Assembly (NCBI GenBank): GCA_027049035.1
Contig: JALTVI010000066.1
Span: 124,001-188,000, forward strand
Direction: 5' to 3'
Length of the DNA: 64,000 nucleotides
DNA from: Sulfurovum sp.
GTDB lineage: Bacteria; Campylobacterota; Campylobacteria; Campylobacterales; Sulfurovaceae
Positions 48,783 through 56,374 of the stretch are shown here, piece by piece. The stretch's first letter is position 1; every line of letters starts with the position of its first letter. Under the pieces are notes generated by a model. The model worked only from the letters and a program-made list of their open reading frames with translations, was not told the DNA's origin and ran no database searches. The translations under genes and the position numbers were made by a program.

Positions 48783-49577
48783 TTATTTCCAATAAGTATC
48801 CAGCCGCACATGCCACCCTTTTCGCCATCGTTTTTCACCACGTGCAGGCGGGGAGTTTTTGATGCGTCTGTCAAGCATTGCCTTGGCAGCATCGGAAAAG
48901 GCTCTGTATTTGTTCGGGTTCGTCTCATCGAAGTGTTCAAGCACCTGCAGCAGCCCCCACCCCAGCCCTTTGTAGCGTTCGCTTTTGAGTGTCCCCTCAC
49001 CTTTGAAATTGGTGTAGTCGATGAGGATGTAGAGCCCCCGCTCATCGATAGTGCCGTCTTTTTTGTAGAGCATGTGCATAAAACGGCGTTTGATGACCGC
49101 GGCTTTTTGAGGGTCGTCGATGTTCGCAATCATCTGCGGCAAAGCATCGGCCGTACGCTGCGCCATAAAGGCTGCCTGCTGGGGCATGGTACGCTTCAGG
49201 AACGAAAAGAGTTCCCGGTATTTTTTCGTTTTGGCATTTTTGGCTTTGAAGAACACCTCTTTTGTCTGCCATGGCAGGTCTGTCTGCGGCGTCAGCCACC
49301 TTGGCATCTTCACGCCTTTTTGCTGCATAAAGGCTACCACCATAGGAAAGACCTCTCTAAAACGCTCCGTATGCCCCTTGGGAAACCAGATGAAGTGGCC
49401 GATACCCACGGAGGCGAAATCCTCCCCCTTGTTCCACCACACAAGGTACTTGTCTTTTCCCGCACCCTCGTTCTGCCATATCTTTTTGGCGATGTAGGCC
49501 GCCTGTTTTTGGGAAATATTCAGCTGCGCACCTGCAAGCCACACAGAAATAAGAAGTAGACCCAATACCGTTTTCAT
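48783..49577 (-). CDS. Unknown periplasmic protein, 264 aa
   Basis: A signal peptide (MKTVLGLLLISVWLAGAQL) is followed by a soluble region with conserved-looking motifs: AAYIAKKIWQNEGAGKDKYL, SVGIGHFIWFPKGH, and GLGWGLLQVLEHF. The NEG...GIGHF spacing loosely recalls lysozyme-like folds with a catalytic Glu, but this is only a suggestion. The gene stands alone, upstream of ccdA on the same strand and divergent from the META-domain gene. Confidence 0.65.
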   Translation of the reverse strand: MKTVLGLLLISVWLAGAQLNISQKQAAYIAKKIWQNEGAGKDKYLVWWNKGEDFASVGIGHFIWFPKGHTERFREVFPMVVAFMQQKGVKMPRWLTPQTDLPWQTKEVFFKAKNAKTKKYRELFSFLKRTMPQQAAFMAQRTADALPQMIANIDDPQKAAVIKRRFMHMLYKKDGTIDERGLYILIDYTNFKGEGTLKSERYKGLGWGLLQVLEHFDETNPNKYRAFSDAAKAMLDRRIKNSPPARGEKRWRKGWHVRLDTYWK

Positions 49578-49652
49578 ATACGCTCCGTTAACCGATATTT
49601 TGTATAGTTTCAGCGATTATACACACTCTACCCCAAAAATGGAGAATGCCTC

Positions 49653-50075
49653 ATGAAACGTACCATCGTTTACGCCATAACCCTCTTGACTCTCTTTGCC
49701 CAAACGACCAATGCCGCTCCGGCAGACCTGAACGAACTTCAGGGTGACTGGCACCTGCGTGAACTCGACGGTTACGAAGTACGCAAAGCACGCGCCATTT
49801 TGGACTTCGAACCCTCCAAAATGGTCATCGACGGCTTCGATGCCTGCAACCGCATCAACGGCAAACTGATCAAAAAAGCCGACGGCACCTACACCAGCCG
49901 ACTTCGCACCACCCGTATGGCTTGCCGAGGCAACCTCTTCAGCTTCGTCAGCCAACGCCTGCACCAGGCCATCGACGAAGGCTTCACCGTTGAAAAGGCC
50001 ACACGCCACGGCATTGACGGCATACTGCTCAAAAGCAAATCACATGAACTCTTTTTCAAGCGAATGGGAGAATAA
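49653..50075 (+). CDS. Secreted META/HslJ-like domain protein
   Basis: A signal peptide (MKRTIVYAITLLTLFAQTTNA) precedes one META domain: LQGDWHLRELDGYEV, FDACNRINGKLIKK, and TRMACRG. This is the pattern of HslJ-like outer-membrane or periplasmic proteins linked with stress resistance. The gene stands alone, starting at ATG 49653. A perfect 8-copy heptamer array begins at the base after its stop. Confidence 0.82.
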   Translation: MKRTIVYAITLLTLFAQTTNAAPADLNELQGDWHLRELDGYEVRKARAILDFEPSKMVIDGFDACNRINGKLIKKADGTYTSRLRTTRMACRGNLFSFVSQRLHQAIDEGFTVEKATRHGIDGILLKSKSHELFFKRMGE

Positions 50076-50131
50076 GAAGGTAGAAGGTAGAAGGTAGAAG
50101 GTAGAAGGTAGAAGGTAGAAGGTAGAAGGTA
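50076..50131. repeat. Heptamer array (GAAGGTA)x8
   Basis: Eight perfect tandem copies of GAAGGTA (56 bases) begin immediately after the TAA of the META-domain gene. Confidence 0.95.
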
Positions 50132-50167
50132 GAAATTTTTCATGGTTGGATTAAAGTGAAGCTTAAA
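50132..50167. repeat. Conserved 36-bp block following heptamers (copy A)
   Basis: The block begins GAAATTTTTCATGGTTGG and ends AAGCTTAAA. It matches blocks at 61953-61987 and 62940-62975, each of which also directly follows a heptamer array. Confidence 0.8.
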
Positions 50168-50170
50168 CTT

Positions 50171-50253
50171 CGTCATTCCTGGCTTGACCAGGAATCTTTG
50201 TATTCATCACCCAAACAACATCAAGATCCCGCATCAAGTGCGGGACGACAGAT
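50171..50253. repeat. Pair of dispersed palindromic repeats
   Basis: The first is CGTCATTCCTGG-CTTGA-CCAGGAAT (stem 50175-50182 with 50188-50195). The second is TCCCGCA-TCAAG-TGCGGGA (50227-50245). The same two elements, in the same order, occur at 63070-63092 and 63118-63146. They resemble small intergenic palindromic repeats common in proteobacteria. Confidence 0.8.
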
Positions 50254-50280
50254 ATTACAACACTTCTGAAAAAATATTAA

Positions 50281-50614
50281 ATCAAACACAAACAAGTATT
50301 TCGTATAAGTTTGCGTTGGGTTTGGGCAATCCGTCGTGAGTGGAACGAATAATGAGTAATGAGCAACAGGTTTATTGAATTTTGTTCGAGTTGTATGTAG
50401 ATTTGAGGGTTGTTGCGCTGGAGCTTGCTGGGTAGCAAGTGACTAAGCAAACTCCCTCAAAGATGCATGCAAATCAAACAAAAACATAGCTTTCGTGTAA
50501 GTTTGCGTTAGATTTGGGCGATCGTCGTGAGTGGAGCGAAGGAGCTTACTAAAGAATAAGTGACTGAGCGAAACGAAGAGGATCGCTCAAAGATGACGTA
50601 AAATTACACGAAAG
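50281..50614. other. Degenerate tandem structured repeat (possible ncRNA)
   Basis: Two related units occur here. In the right unit, CTTTCGTGTAA (50490-50500) pairs with TTACACGAAAG (50604-50614). Inside it, TTTGGGCGATC (50513-50523) pairs with GATCGCTCAAA (50581-50591), and a CTTACT..AATAAG hairpin forms the tip. In the left unit, TTTGAGGG (50402-50409) pairs with CCCTCAAA (50454-50461), with a CTTGCT-GGGT-AGCAAG tip. A truncated third copy (about 50297-50349) is interrupted by TAATGAG heptamers (50350-50363). The right arm overlaps the murF stop codon. No ORF is credible here. Confidence 0.6.
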
Positions 50615-52061
50615 AGGGGGCGTCGTTGGCGAAGAGGATCAGATCCCCCACCCTCGTCTGCTCCACCAGCATCTGTTCCATCTCCGCTTTGGAGGCAAGC
50701 TTCACCAGCTTTTCAGGGTCGACATGTGCTTTGAAGATCGCATAGTTCAAATCCCCCGTCACCACAACGACATCAAAAACTTCGTTGGCACGTTTGGCAA
50801 CCTGTTCATTCAGGGCGTCGTCCACCTCTACCAATCCGGGAGTGATTACGACTTTTCTGCCGGGATATGTTGCTGACAGATCGAAACTTGCCATCATGCC
50901 GTCGATGTTGCCATTGAAGCTATCATCGAGGATCACCTTGCCGCCGGCATCGATACGCTGCAGGCGGTGGTCGACCGGCTTGAGGGTCGAAAGTCCCTTT
51001 CGTATCTCTTCGTCACTCAAACCCATCGCTTTTGCAACAAGTACGGCTGCTGCAAGATTCATCGCGTTGAACGCACCAAGGATGTTTGCCGTGTAACGGG
51101 TACCGTTGAGGGTGAAGCTGGTCCCCTCCAGGGTCGCTTCCACATCGCTGATGATAAATTCGGGCATCGGCAGCTCGGGGTGTCCCTGCGCTACTTCCCC
51201 AGTGCCGTAAATATGCACCTTTTCATTTTCAGGTTTGACCATCGCGCTTTCGTGCACCCACGCCTCTTTCAGACGTTTGGTCTGCATGATCTCCATTTTG
51301 GTGTTGCGGATATTCTCCATGGTCTTGAAGTACTCGATATGTGCGGGGCCTATCTTTCCTACCACCACGTAGTGCGGATTGACAAAGGTGGCAATTTCGG
51401 CGATGTCACCCTCCCCTCTGGCACCCATCTCGACGACGTAGACTTCCGTATCTTCAGAGAGCTCATCGTTGATATCTTTCATCACGCCGCCAAGCGTGTT
51501 GACCGAACGCGGTGTAGCGTAGGTATTGTAGCGGCTGGAGAGCAGGTGGGCTACGAAATTCTTGATGCTGGTTTTGCCGTAGCTTGCCGTAATCCCCACC
51601 ACGGTAAGATTCTGCATTCCCTCGATTTTCGCCTGCGCCTTGCGCTTGAAGCCGTTGAAGAGCATCTTCTCTATGAATACGGAGACCCCGTAGGCAAGGA
51701 AGATGGGGATGAGCACACCGTGATGCCCCCACGCCAGCGCGAAGAGCAGTCCAAAGAGCAGCAGTGCCGCATAGAAGCGCTTGACGCGTCCTGTCCATAC
51801 CAGCGGTTTATCAAGCCCGCGGTACCATGCATAGAGCATTCCCAGATAAGCAATGACCACGACGAAGGCATAGTCGCTGACGTAATCGACCAGCATATAG
51901 ATGCCGTAGGGGATCAGAAAATAGACAAAATGCCACCAGGGTTTGGTGTGGTGAAACGCCACGCGCTCGAGCTTGTAGCTGTACCACTGCAGGTTGGTAA
52001 TGGCGTAGTAGCCCATGGCGACAAGAAAGACAAAATAGAAAGCGAGGTTAAGCAGCTGCAT
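50604..52061 (-). CDS. murF: UDP-MurNAc-tripeptide D-Ala-D-Ala ligase
   Basis: An N-terminal membrane region (about 1-130, several helices) precedes a Mur ligase domain with P-loop GITASYGKTSIKN, EMGARGEGDIAEIA, GAFNAMNLAAAVLVAKAMG and the C-terminal LDDSFNGNIDGMMA. MurF adds D-Ala-D-Ala to the peptidoglycan precursor. The membrane-anchored form of about 485 residues is typical of Campylobacterota. Its start overlaps the hydrolase stop (TGATG); a hydrolase-murF pair is also known in Helicobacter. The ddl that adjoins it there is not seen here. Confidence 0.92.
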   Translation of the reverse strand: MQLLNLAFYFVFLVAMGYYAITNLQWYSYKLERVAFHHTKPWWHFVYFLIPYGIYMLVDYVSDYAFVVVIAYLGMLYAWYRGLDKPLVWTGRVKRFYAALLLFGLLFALAWGHHGVLIPIFLAYGVSVFIEKMLFNGFKRKAQAKIEGMQNLTVVGITASYGKTSIKNFVAHLLSSRYNTYATPRSVNTLGGVMKDINDELSEDTEVYVVEMGARGEGDIAEIATFVNPHYVVVGKIGPAHIEYFKTMENIRNTKMEIMQTKRLKEAWVHESAMVKPENEKVHIYGTGEVAQGHPELPMPEFIISDVEATLEGTSFTLNGTRYTANILGAFNAMNLAAAVLVAKAMGLSDEEIRKGLSTLKPVDHRLQRIDAGGKVILDDSFNGNIDGMMASFDLSATYPGRKVVITPGLVEVDDALNEQVAKRANEVFDVVVVTGDLNYAIFKAHVDPEKLVKLASKAEMEQMLVEQTRVGDLILFANDAPSFV

Positions 52062-52789
52062 CAGTGGGTATCCTTACATTGGTCTGAGATAGTCTGCGCA
52101 ATGAACGGCGCATGGTTGAGGAAGAAGAAGTGGTCTCCCTCCAGCGGGTAGAGCCTGCTATTAGAGATATGTGTTTCAATCTTCTCCGCAGTCCACAGCG
52201 GTGTGGCGGTATCGGCCTTGCCCCAGAAAAGCAGCGCCTTTCCCGTAACCTTGGAAAAGTTGTGCTCGAAATCTTCGTTGACGACGTTTTTGAAAGTCTC
52301 GTACATCTCGTGGCTCATCCCCTCGACATCTTTGGAGGCGAAGAGTCTGGAGAGCTTACCGAACCCAAGCGGTCTGAGTATTTTTGTAAGCGCAATCTTC
52401 GCACGCACGCCAAAGGGCTTTGGCACCAGAATGCCCGAACTTGAAAGCAGTACCAGACAGGGCGGGTTGAGCAGTGTCGCCACCTTTCCGCCAAAGGAGT
52501 GCCCCATAATCACCCCTGGTTTTGCGCCAAGTGCCTCAAGAAAGAGCCGTACGATTTGGGCGTAATCCTCTGTCTGAAGTACCGTATCGTTGCTGCTTTT
52601 GCCAAAACCGGGCATGTCAAGGTAGATGTGTTTGAATTTGGGCAGCGTTTTGCCGAATGCCTGCTTCATGATCTCCTTGTTGCTTCCCCATCCGTGAAGT
52701 ACCAGCAATACCGCTTCCTGGGCAGGATTGACAAGTTCATAGGAGAGTGTATAGGTATGTCCGTTGTAGGTTACGTCTTTGGATGCCAT
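52061..52789 (-). CDS. Alpha/beta hydrolase
   Basis: The nucleophile elbow is MGHSFGGKVA (Ser), with LVLHGWGSNKE forming the oxyanion hole region and EGDHFFFLNH giving the catalytic His; an acid is present in the FWGKADTATPL segment. It is 242 residues and cytoplasmic. The substrate is unknown. It is translationally coupled to murF by a one-base overlap, so a cell-envelope role is plausible. Confidence 0.9.
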   Translation of the reverse strand: MASKDVTYNGHTYTLSYELVNPAQEAVLLVLHGWGSNKEIMKQAFGKTLPKFKHIYLDMPGFGKSSNDTVLQTEDYAQIVRLFLEALGAKPGVIMGHSFGGKVATLLNPPCLVLLSSSGILVPKPFGVRAKIALTKILRPLGFGKLSRLFASKDVEGMSHEMYETFKNVVNEDFEHNFSKVTGKALLFWGKADTATPLWTAEKIETHISNSRLYPLEGDHFFFLNHAPFIAQTISDQCKDTH

Positions 52790-52839
52790 CGTTCACCATT
52801 GTATTAAGTTACTGTATTTTACCATATTCCAAAGAGGTT

Positions 52840-53259
52840 TCATTTAACTGCTGAAAGAAATGCCAGCAGCTCTTTGGGATTCATCACCGAAACTTTCGAA
52901 TTTAAAAAGCCTGACCTATCTCGTGTCACGATTAGATCTGCCCCGCTGTGGTATGCAGCGCTGTAAAGTACACTGTCTTCGTAATCTTTGTCATTTGCTT
53001 CCAATGCATCCTCCAAAACACCTCTTGTAACACCGGCAACCTCAAAGAGTTTTAAAAGGGAGGCTACGATCTCTGTTGTTTCCTTTTTACCCTTTGACTT
53101 GCTGACCAGATAGTGGATTGTCGTCAGTGTTGTGGCGCACAGTATCCCCACAATACGCCCCTCTTCTACCATCCCAAACAGTATTTCGGCCTCATCACTA
53201 AAAGGTTCACGGTCCAGAAGAAGGTCAAGCACGATATTCGTATCAAAAACAACTCTCAC
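52840..53259 (-). CDS. PIN-domain toxin
   Basis: The PIN motifs are clear: VVFDTNIVLDLLLDREPF (first Asp), TTIHYLVSKSKG, ANDKDYEDSVLYSAAYHSGADLIVTRD with the acidic triad. This is the PIN ribonuclease-toxin form (VapC-like, COG2402/PIN_3 style). Its start overlaps the antitoxin stop by four bases (53256-53259). Confidence 0.88.
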   Translation of the reverse strand: MRVVFDTNIVLDLLLDREPFSDEAEILFGMVEEGRIVGILCATTLTTIHYLVSKSKGKKETTEIVASLLKLFEVAGVTRGVLEDALEANDKDYEDSVLYSAAYHSGADLIVTRDRSGFLNSKVSVMNPKELLAFLSAVK

Positions 53260-53510
53260 AGATACTTCTCTTCCAAATAGTCATGATAATCAGAAATTGT
53301 CACATCCTTTTCTTTCAGCACTCCTTTAAGGGATTGGGTAAGAGGCCGCGTTACTTTGGCAGATACCCTATCCTGAATATCTGACTCCTCCTTAAGCAGC
53401 TTCAGAAAGTTATTCACTACCCGGGAAACAGATAGTTGATGCCCTTTGGCATACTTCTTGACATGGTCGATCAGATCATCTTCAATATAAAGTGTGAGTT
53501 TCGTAGACAT
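53256..53510 (-). CDS. DUF6364-like antitoxin
   Basis: The N-terminal strand and helix (STKLTLYIEDDLIDHVKKYA) are typical of RHH-type antitoxins. The C-terminal acidic region (SDYHDYLEEKYL) would bind the PIN toxin. The start at 53510 fits the AAGGA site; an ATG at 53516 lies too close to it. The operon has its own operator-like palindrome upstream. Confidence 0.8.
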   Translation of the reverse strand: MSTKLTLYIEDDLIDHVKKYAKGHQLSVSRVVNNFLKLLKEESDIQDRVSAKVTRPLTQSLKGVLKEKDVTISDYHDYLEEKYL

Positions 53511-53522
53511 GTGCATCCTTAT

Positions 53523-53553
53523 TGACGTATTGAATCTCTTTTATTATACGTCA
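53523..53553 (-). promoter_or_regulatory. Promoter and palindromic operator of PIN toxin-antitoxin operon
   Basis: TGACGTAT (53523-53530) and ATACGTCA (53546-53553) are perfect inverted 8-mers. The right one overlaps a TATAAT (-10, minus strand 53548-53543). The antitoxin starts 33 bases downstream. Antitoxin binding here would block the promoter. Confidence 0.65.
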
Positions 53554-53633
53554 TTTAAACGCTAAAGTCAATATTATGTTCACTTTACGATATACTATAC
53601 ATCCATCACTTTTCTAAATATGAAGGGACTACT

Positions 53634-55346
53634 ATGAACAACTACCAACGAATCCACCCCAGAAAACCTGAAGGCATCGAAAAAAAACGTGCCTTTCTCA
53701 TCGGTTCGGGCATCGCCTCTCTGGCAGCAGCAGAATACCTGATGCGTGACGGTTATATGCAAGGTGAACAGATCACCATTTTCGAACACGACGGCGTTGC
53801 CGGCGGTGCGCTTGACGGTGCCGGTACGCCCGAAGAGGGCTTTGTCGCACGCGGCGGCAGGGAGATGGAAGCACACTACGAGTGTCTGTGGGATCTCTAT
53901 GGGCAGATCCCCTCCATCGAAGAGGAGGGACGCACGGTACTTGACGAGTTCAGGGAACTCAACGAGATAGACCCAAACTTCTCCAAGGTACGTGTTATCT
54001 ACAACCGCGGCGAGAAGCACCGCCGAACCGATCTCGGACTGCACGAAAAGCATACCCACGAACTGACAAAACTGCTGCTGGCAAAAGAGGAAGATCTCGG
54101 TACACAGACGGTGGACGACTACTTCGACGGCTCCTTTTTCGAAACGGACATGTGGCTCTACTGGCGCAGCATGTTCGCTTTTGAGACATGGCACAGCGTC
54201 GTGGAGATGAAACGCTATATGCAGCGCTTCATTCACCTTGTACCGGGCATGAGTACCATGCGCGGGCTTGTCTTTACCAAATACAACCAGTACGAGTCGC
54301 TTGTACTTCCGCTGAAAAAACATCTGGAGTCCAAAGGGGTGAAATTCGTCTTCAACACCGTTGTCACCGACCTTGACATCGACATCACAGACGAAGAAAA
54401 AACCGTTACGGCTATCCATCTTGAAAGCGACGGCAAGGAAGAGGTCATCGAAACGACCAGAGATGATCTTGTCTTCTTTACTAACGGCTCCATGACCGAA
54501 AATAGCTCTCTTGGTACTATGGACACTGCTCCGGAGCTTGACAGAAGCGAGGGAGCGGTATGGCACCTGTGGAAAAAAATTTCAGAAAAAGATGAAGCGT
54601 TCGGAAAGCCTGAAGTCTTCTGCAGCGACATCGACAAGACCAAGTGGGAGTCCTTTACCATCACGGCAAAAGGTGGCAAGCTGCGCGCACTGCTTGAAGA
54701 TTTCGCTGAACGCAAGTTCCTGCCCCACCGTACCGCAACAGGCGGTATCATCACCGTCAAGGACTCAAGCTGGCTCATGAGTGTCACTGTCAACCGCCAG
54801 CCGCAGTTCAAAAATCAGCCTGAAGACACGACCGTCGCCTGGGCCTATGCCCTCTTCCCCGACAACAAGGGGGATTTCATCGACAAGAAGATGAGCGAAT
54901 GTTCAGGCAGAGAGCTGCTGCAGGAGCTGCTCTACCACCTTGGTATCGATGCGGACGACATGCAGCCCTACATCGACGAGTGCATTGTTATTCCCGCCAT
55001 GATGCCCTACATCACCAGCCAGTTCATGCCACGCCTCAAGGGTGACAGACCCGAGGTCATCCCGCAGGGCAGTACCAACCTCGCTTTCCTGGGACAGTTC
55101 TGCGAGATCGAGAACGACTGTGTCTTCACCGTAGAGTACTCCGTCCGCTCTGCCATCATGGCAGTCTACGGACTGCTCAACTTGGAGAAGCCTGTACCAG
55201 AGATCTACCCAAGCCTTTACGACATTCGCGTACTGGCAAAGGCAGTCAAAACGATGAAACCGGAAGATGAAGGGATTTTCAGCAAGATTGTCGAATATGT
55301 ACTCAAAAAGAAGCTTGAGAACACGACCTTTGAGGAACTGCTGTAA
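53634..55346 (+). CDS. ohyA: Oleate hydratase
   Basis: The 570-residue FAD protein has the MCRA/oleate hydratase features: an N-terminal FAD site FLIGSGIASLAAAEYLMRDG, FEHDGVAGGALDG, the catalytic-loop GGREMEAHYECLWDL, FETWHSVVEMKRYMQRFIH, FFTNGSMTENSSLG and the C-terminal GQFCEIENDCVFTVEYSVR. It adds water across the cis-9 double bond of oleic and related fatty acids, a detoxification or membrane-modifying reaction. It starts at ATG 53634. Two small genes follow in the same direction. Confidence 0.95.
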   Translation: MNNYQRIHPRKPEGIEKKRAFLIGSGIASLAAAEYLMRDGYMQGEQITIFEHDGVAGGALDGAGTPEEGFVARGGREMEAHYECLWDLYGQIPSIEEEGRTVLDEFRELNEIDPNFSKVRVIYNRGEKHRRTDLGLHEKHTHELTKLLLAKEEDLGTQTVDDYFDGSFFETDMWLYWRSMFAFETWHSVVEMKRYMQRFIHLVPGMSTMRGLVFTKYNQYESLVLPLKKHLESKGVKFVFNTVVTDLDIDITDEEKTVTAIHLESDGKEEVIETTRDDLVFFTNGSMTENSSLGTMDTAPELDRSEGAVWHLWKKISEKDEAFGKPEVFCSDIDKTKWESFTITAKGGKLRALLEDFAERKFLPHRTATGGIITVKDSSWLMSVTVNRQPQFKNQPEDTTVAWAYALFPDNKGDFIDKKMSECSGRELLQELLYHLGIDADDMQPYIDECIVIPAMMPYITSQFMPRLKGDRPEVIPQGSTNLAFLGQFCEIENDCVFTVEYSVRSAIMAVYGLLNLEKPVPEIYPSLYDIRVLAKAVKTMKPEDEGIFSKIVEYVLKKKLENTTFEELL

Positions 55347-55390
55347 CCAAAATATGACTCACAATTGAATACTTAAAAAGGAAGAGAACC

Positions 55391-55924
55391 ATGGCACATA
55401 TTGACCTACCTGAATTTGAACAGATGAGCCCTGCTATACAGGAAAAAGCACGTCCCATCCTGGAAAAGACCGGCAAGCTTGGAGAGATCTTCAAGCTGCT
55501 GGCCATTGACGAAAAGATTTACATGGCAACCGACGGCATGGTACAAAAATATCTGCTTGACGAAACAACGCTCAGCTACGATATCAAAGAGGCTATTGCC
55601 CTTCTCATCTCCAAAGAGAACGGCTGCAAAATGTGTGTGGATGTCCACAAAAGTATCGCCAAGATGCTGGGGCTCAGTGACCCCCAGATAGAAGAGATTC
55701 TCCAGGGAGTTGAAGCGATGCATGCTGATGCAAAAGAGAAAGCGCTGCTGAACTTCTGCATTCGTGCGGCACAGAAAGACAACTACAAGATTATGAAAGA
55801 GGATATCGACGCACTCAAGGAGATGGGGTGGAGTGACGTGCAGATCATCGAAGCGGTCGCCATCACCGGTTACTTCAACTACATCAATACCCTCTCAAAT
55901 GTCTTCGGACTAGGAGAGTCGTAA
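55391..55924 (+). CDS. Carboxymuconolactone decarboxylase/AhpD-like protein
   Basis: This is an AhpD-like helical fold with the active-site motif ENGCKMCVDVHKSIA (C79, C82, H86), the CxxC...H site of peroxidase-coupled disulfide reductases. The second half is LNFCIRAAQKDNYKIMKEDIDAL. It starts at ATG 55391 after AAGGAAGAG, 44 bases past ohyA, and overlaps the next gene by one base. A redox role alongside oleate hydratase is inferred only from position. Confidence 0.88.
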   Translation: MAHIDLPEFEQMSPAIQEKARPILEKTGKLGEIFKLLAIDEKIYMATDGMVQKYLLDETTLSYDIKEAIALLISKENGCKMCVDVHKSIAKMLGLSDPQIEEILQGVEAMHADAKEKALLNFCIRAAQKDNYKIMKEDIDALKEMGWSDVQIIEAVAITGYFNYINTLSNVFGLGES

Positions 55925-56370
55925 TGCGCAAGTACCTTCTTTGTCTGATACTGACACTTACCGCTATGCATGCCGAAACCTACAAGGCTGTCTTTGACTG
56001 CAGTTCCGATGACGCTTCCTACATCAAAAGCCGCATGTGGCTGATAGGCAAGACCATCGATATGATTGAAAAACAGGGCGACAAAGCCGACTTTGTACTG
56101 ACACTGCACGGCAAGTGCGTACCGATGGTCTCAAAGCTGTACGATGAAGTTGTCGATGATGAGGATGAAGAGGATATCAAGCAGGCACAGAGCTACCTCA
56201 AGACACTTGCCCAAAAACGCGGTGTCAAGGTGATCGCCTGCGCCATGTCACTGGAGTTCAATGACATAGCACAAAAAGAGGTGCTGCCCTTTGTGAAGAT
56301 CTCCCCCAACAGCTTCATCGACACGATCCATTACCAAAACAGAGGCTATGCATTAATGACGTTCAAATAG
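55924..56370 (+). CDS. Periplasmic DsrE-like protein
   Basis: A signal peptide (MRKYLLCLILTLTAMHAE) precedes a DsrE/F-like domain: YKAVFDCSSDDASYIKSR, IEKQGDKADFVLTLHGKCV and LAQKRGVKVIACAMSLE, where the Cys in IACAMS occupies the usual sulfur-carrier position. It starts at ATG 55924, overlapping the previous stop (TAATG). DsrE-like proteins handle sulfane sulfur; here the secreted form suggests periplasmic sulfur transfer. Confidence 0.8.
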   Translation: MRKYLLCLILTLTAMHAETYKAVFDCSSDDASYIKSRMWLIGKTIDMIEKQGDKADFVLTLHGKCVPMVSKLYDEVVDDEDEEDIKQAQSYLKTLAQKRGVKVIACAMSLEFNDIAQKEVLPFVKISPNSFIDTIHYQNRGYALMTFK

Positions 56371-56374
56371 TGAA

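Noticed and set aside
48719-49129. Additional small gene between ccdA and the 264-aa gene
   Set aside because: It lies in another frame of the 264-aa periplasmic protein gene and has low-complexity Thr/Ser/Arg composition typical of a shadow frame.
53595-54566. Leftward reading frame opposite oleate hydratase
   Set aside because: It is a shadow of a strongly supported gene with complete family motifs.
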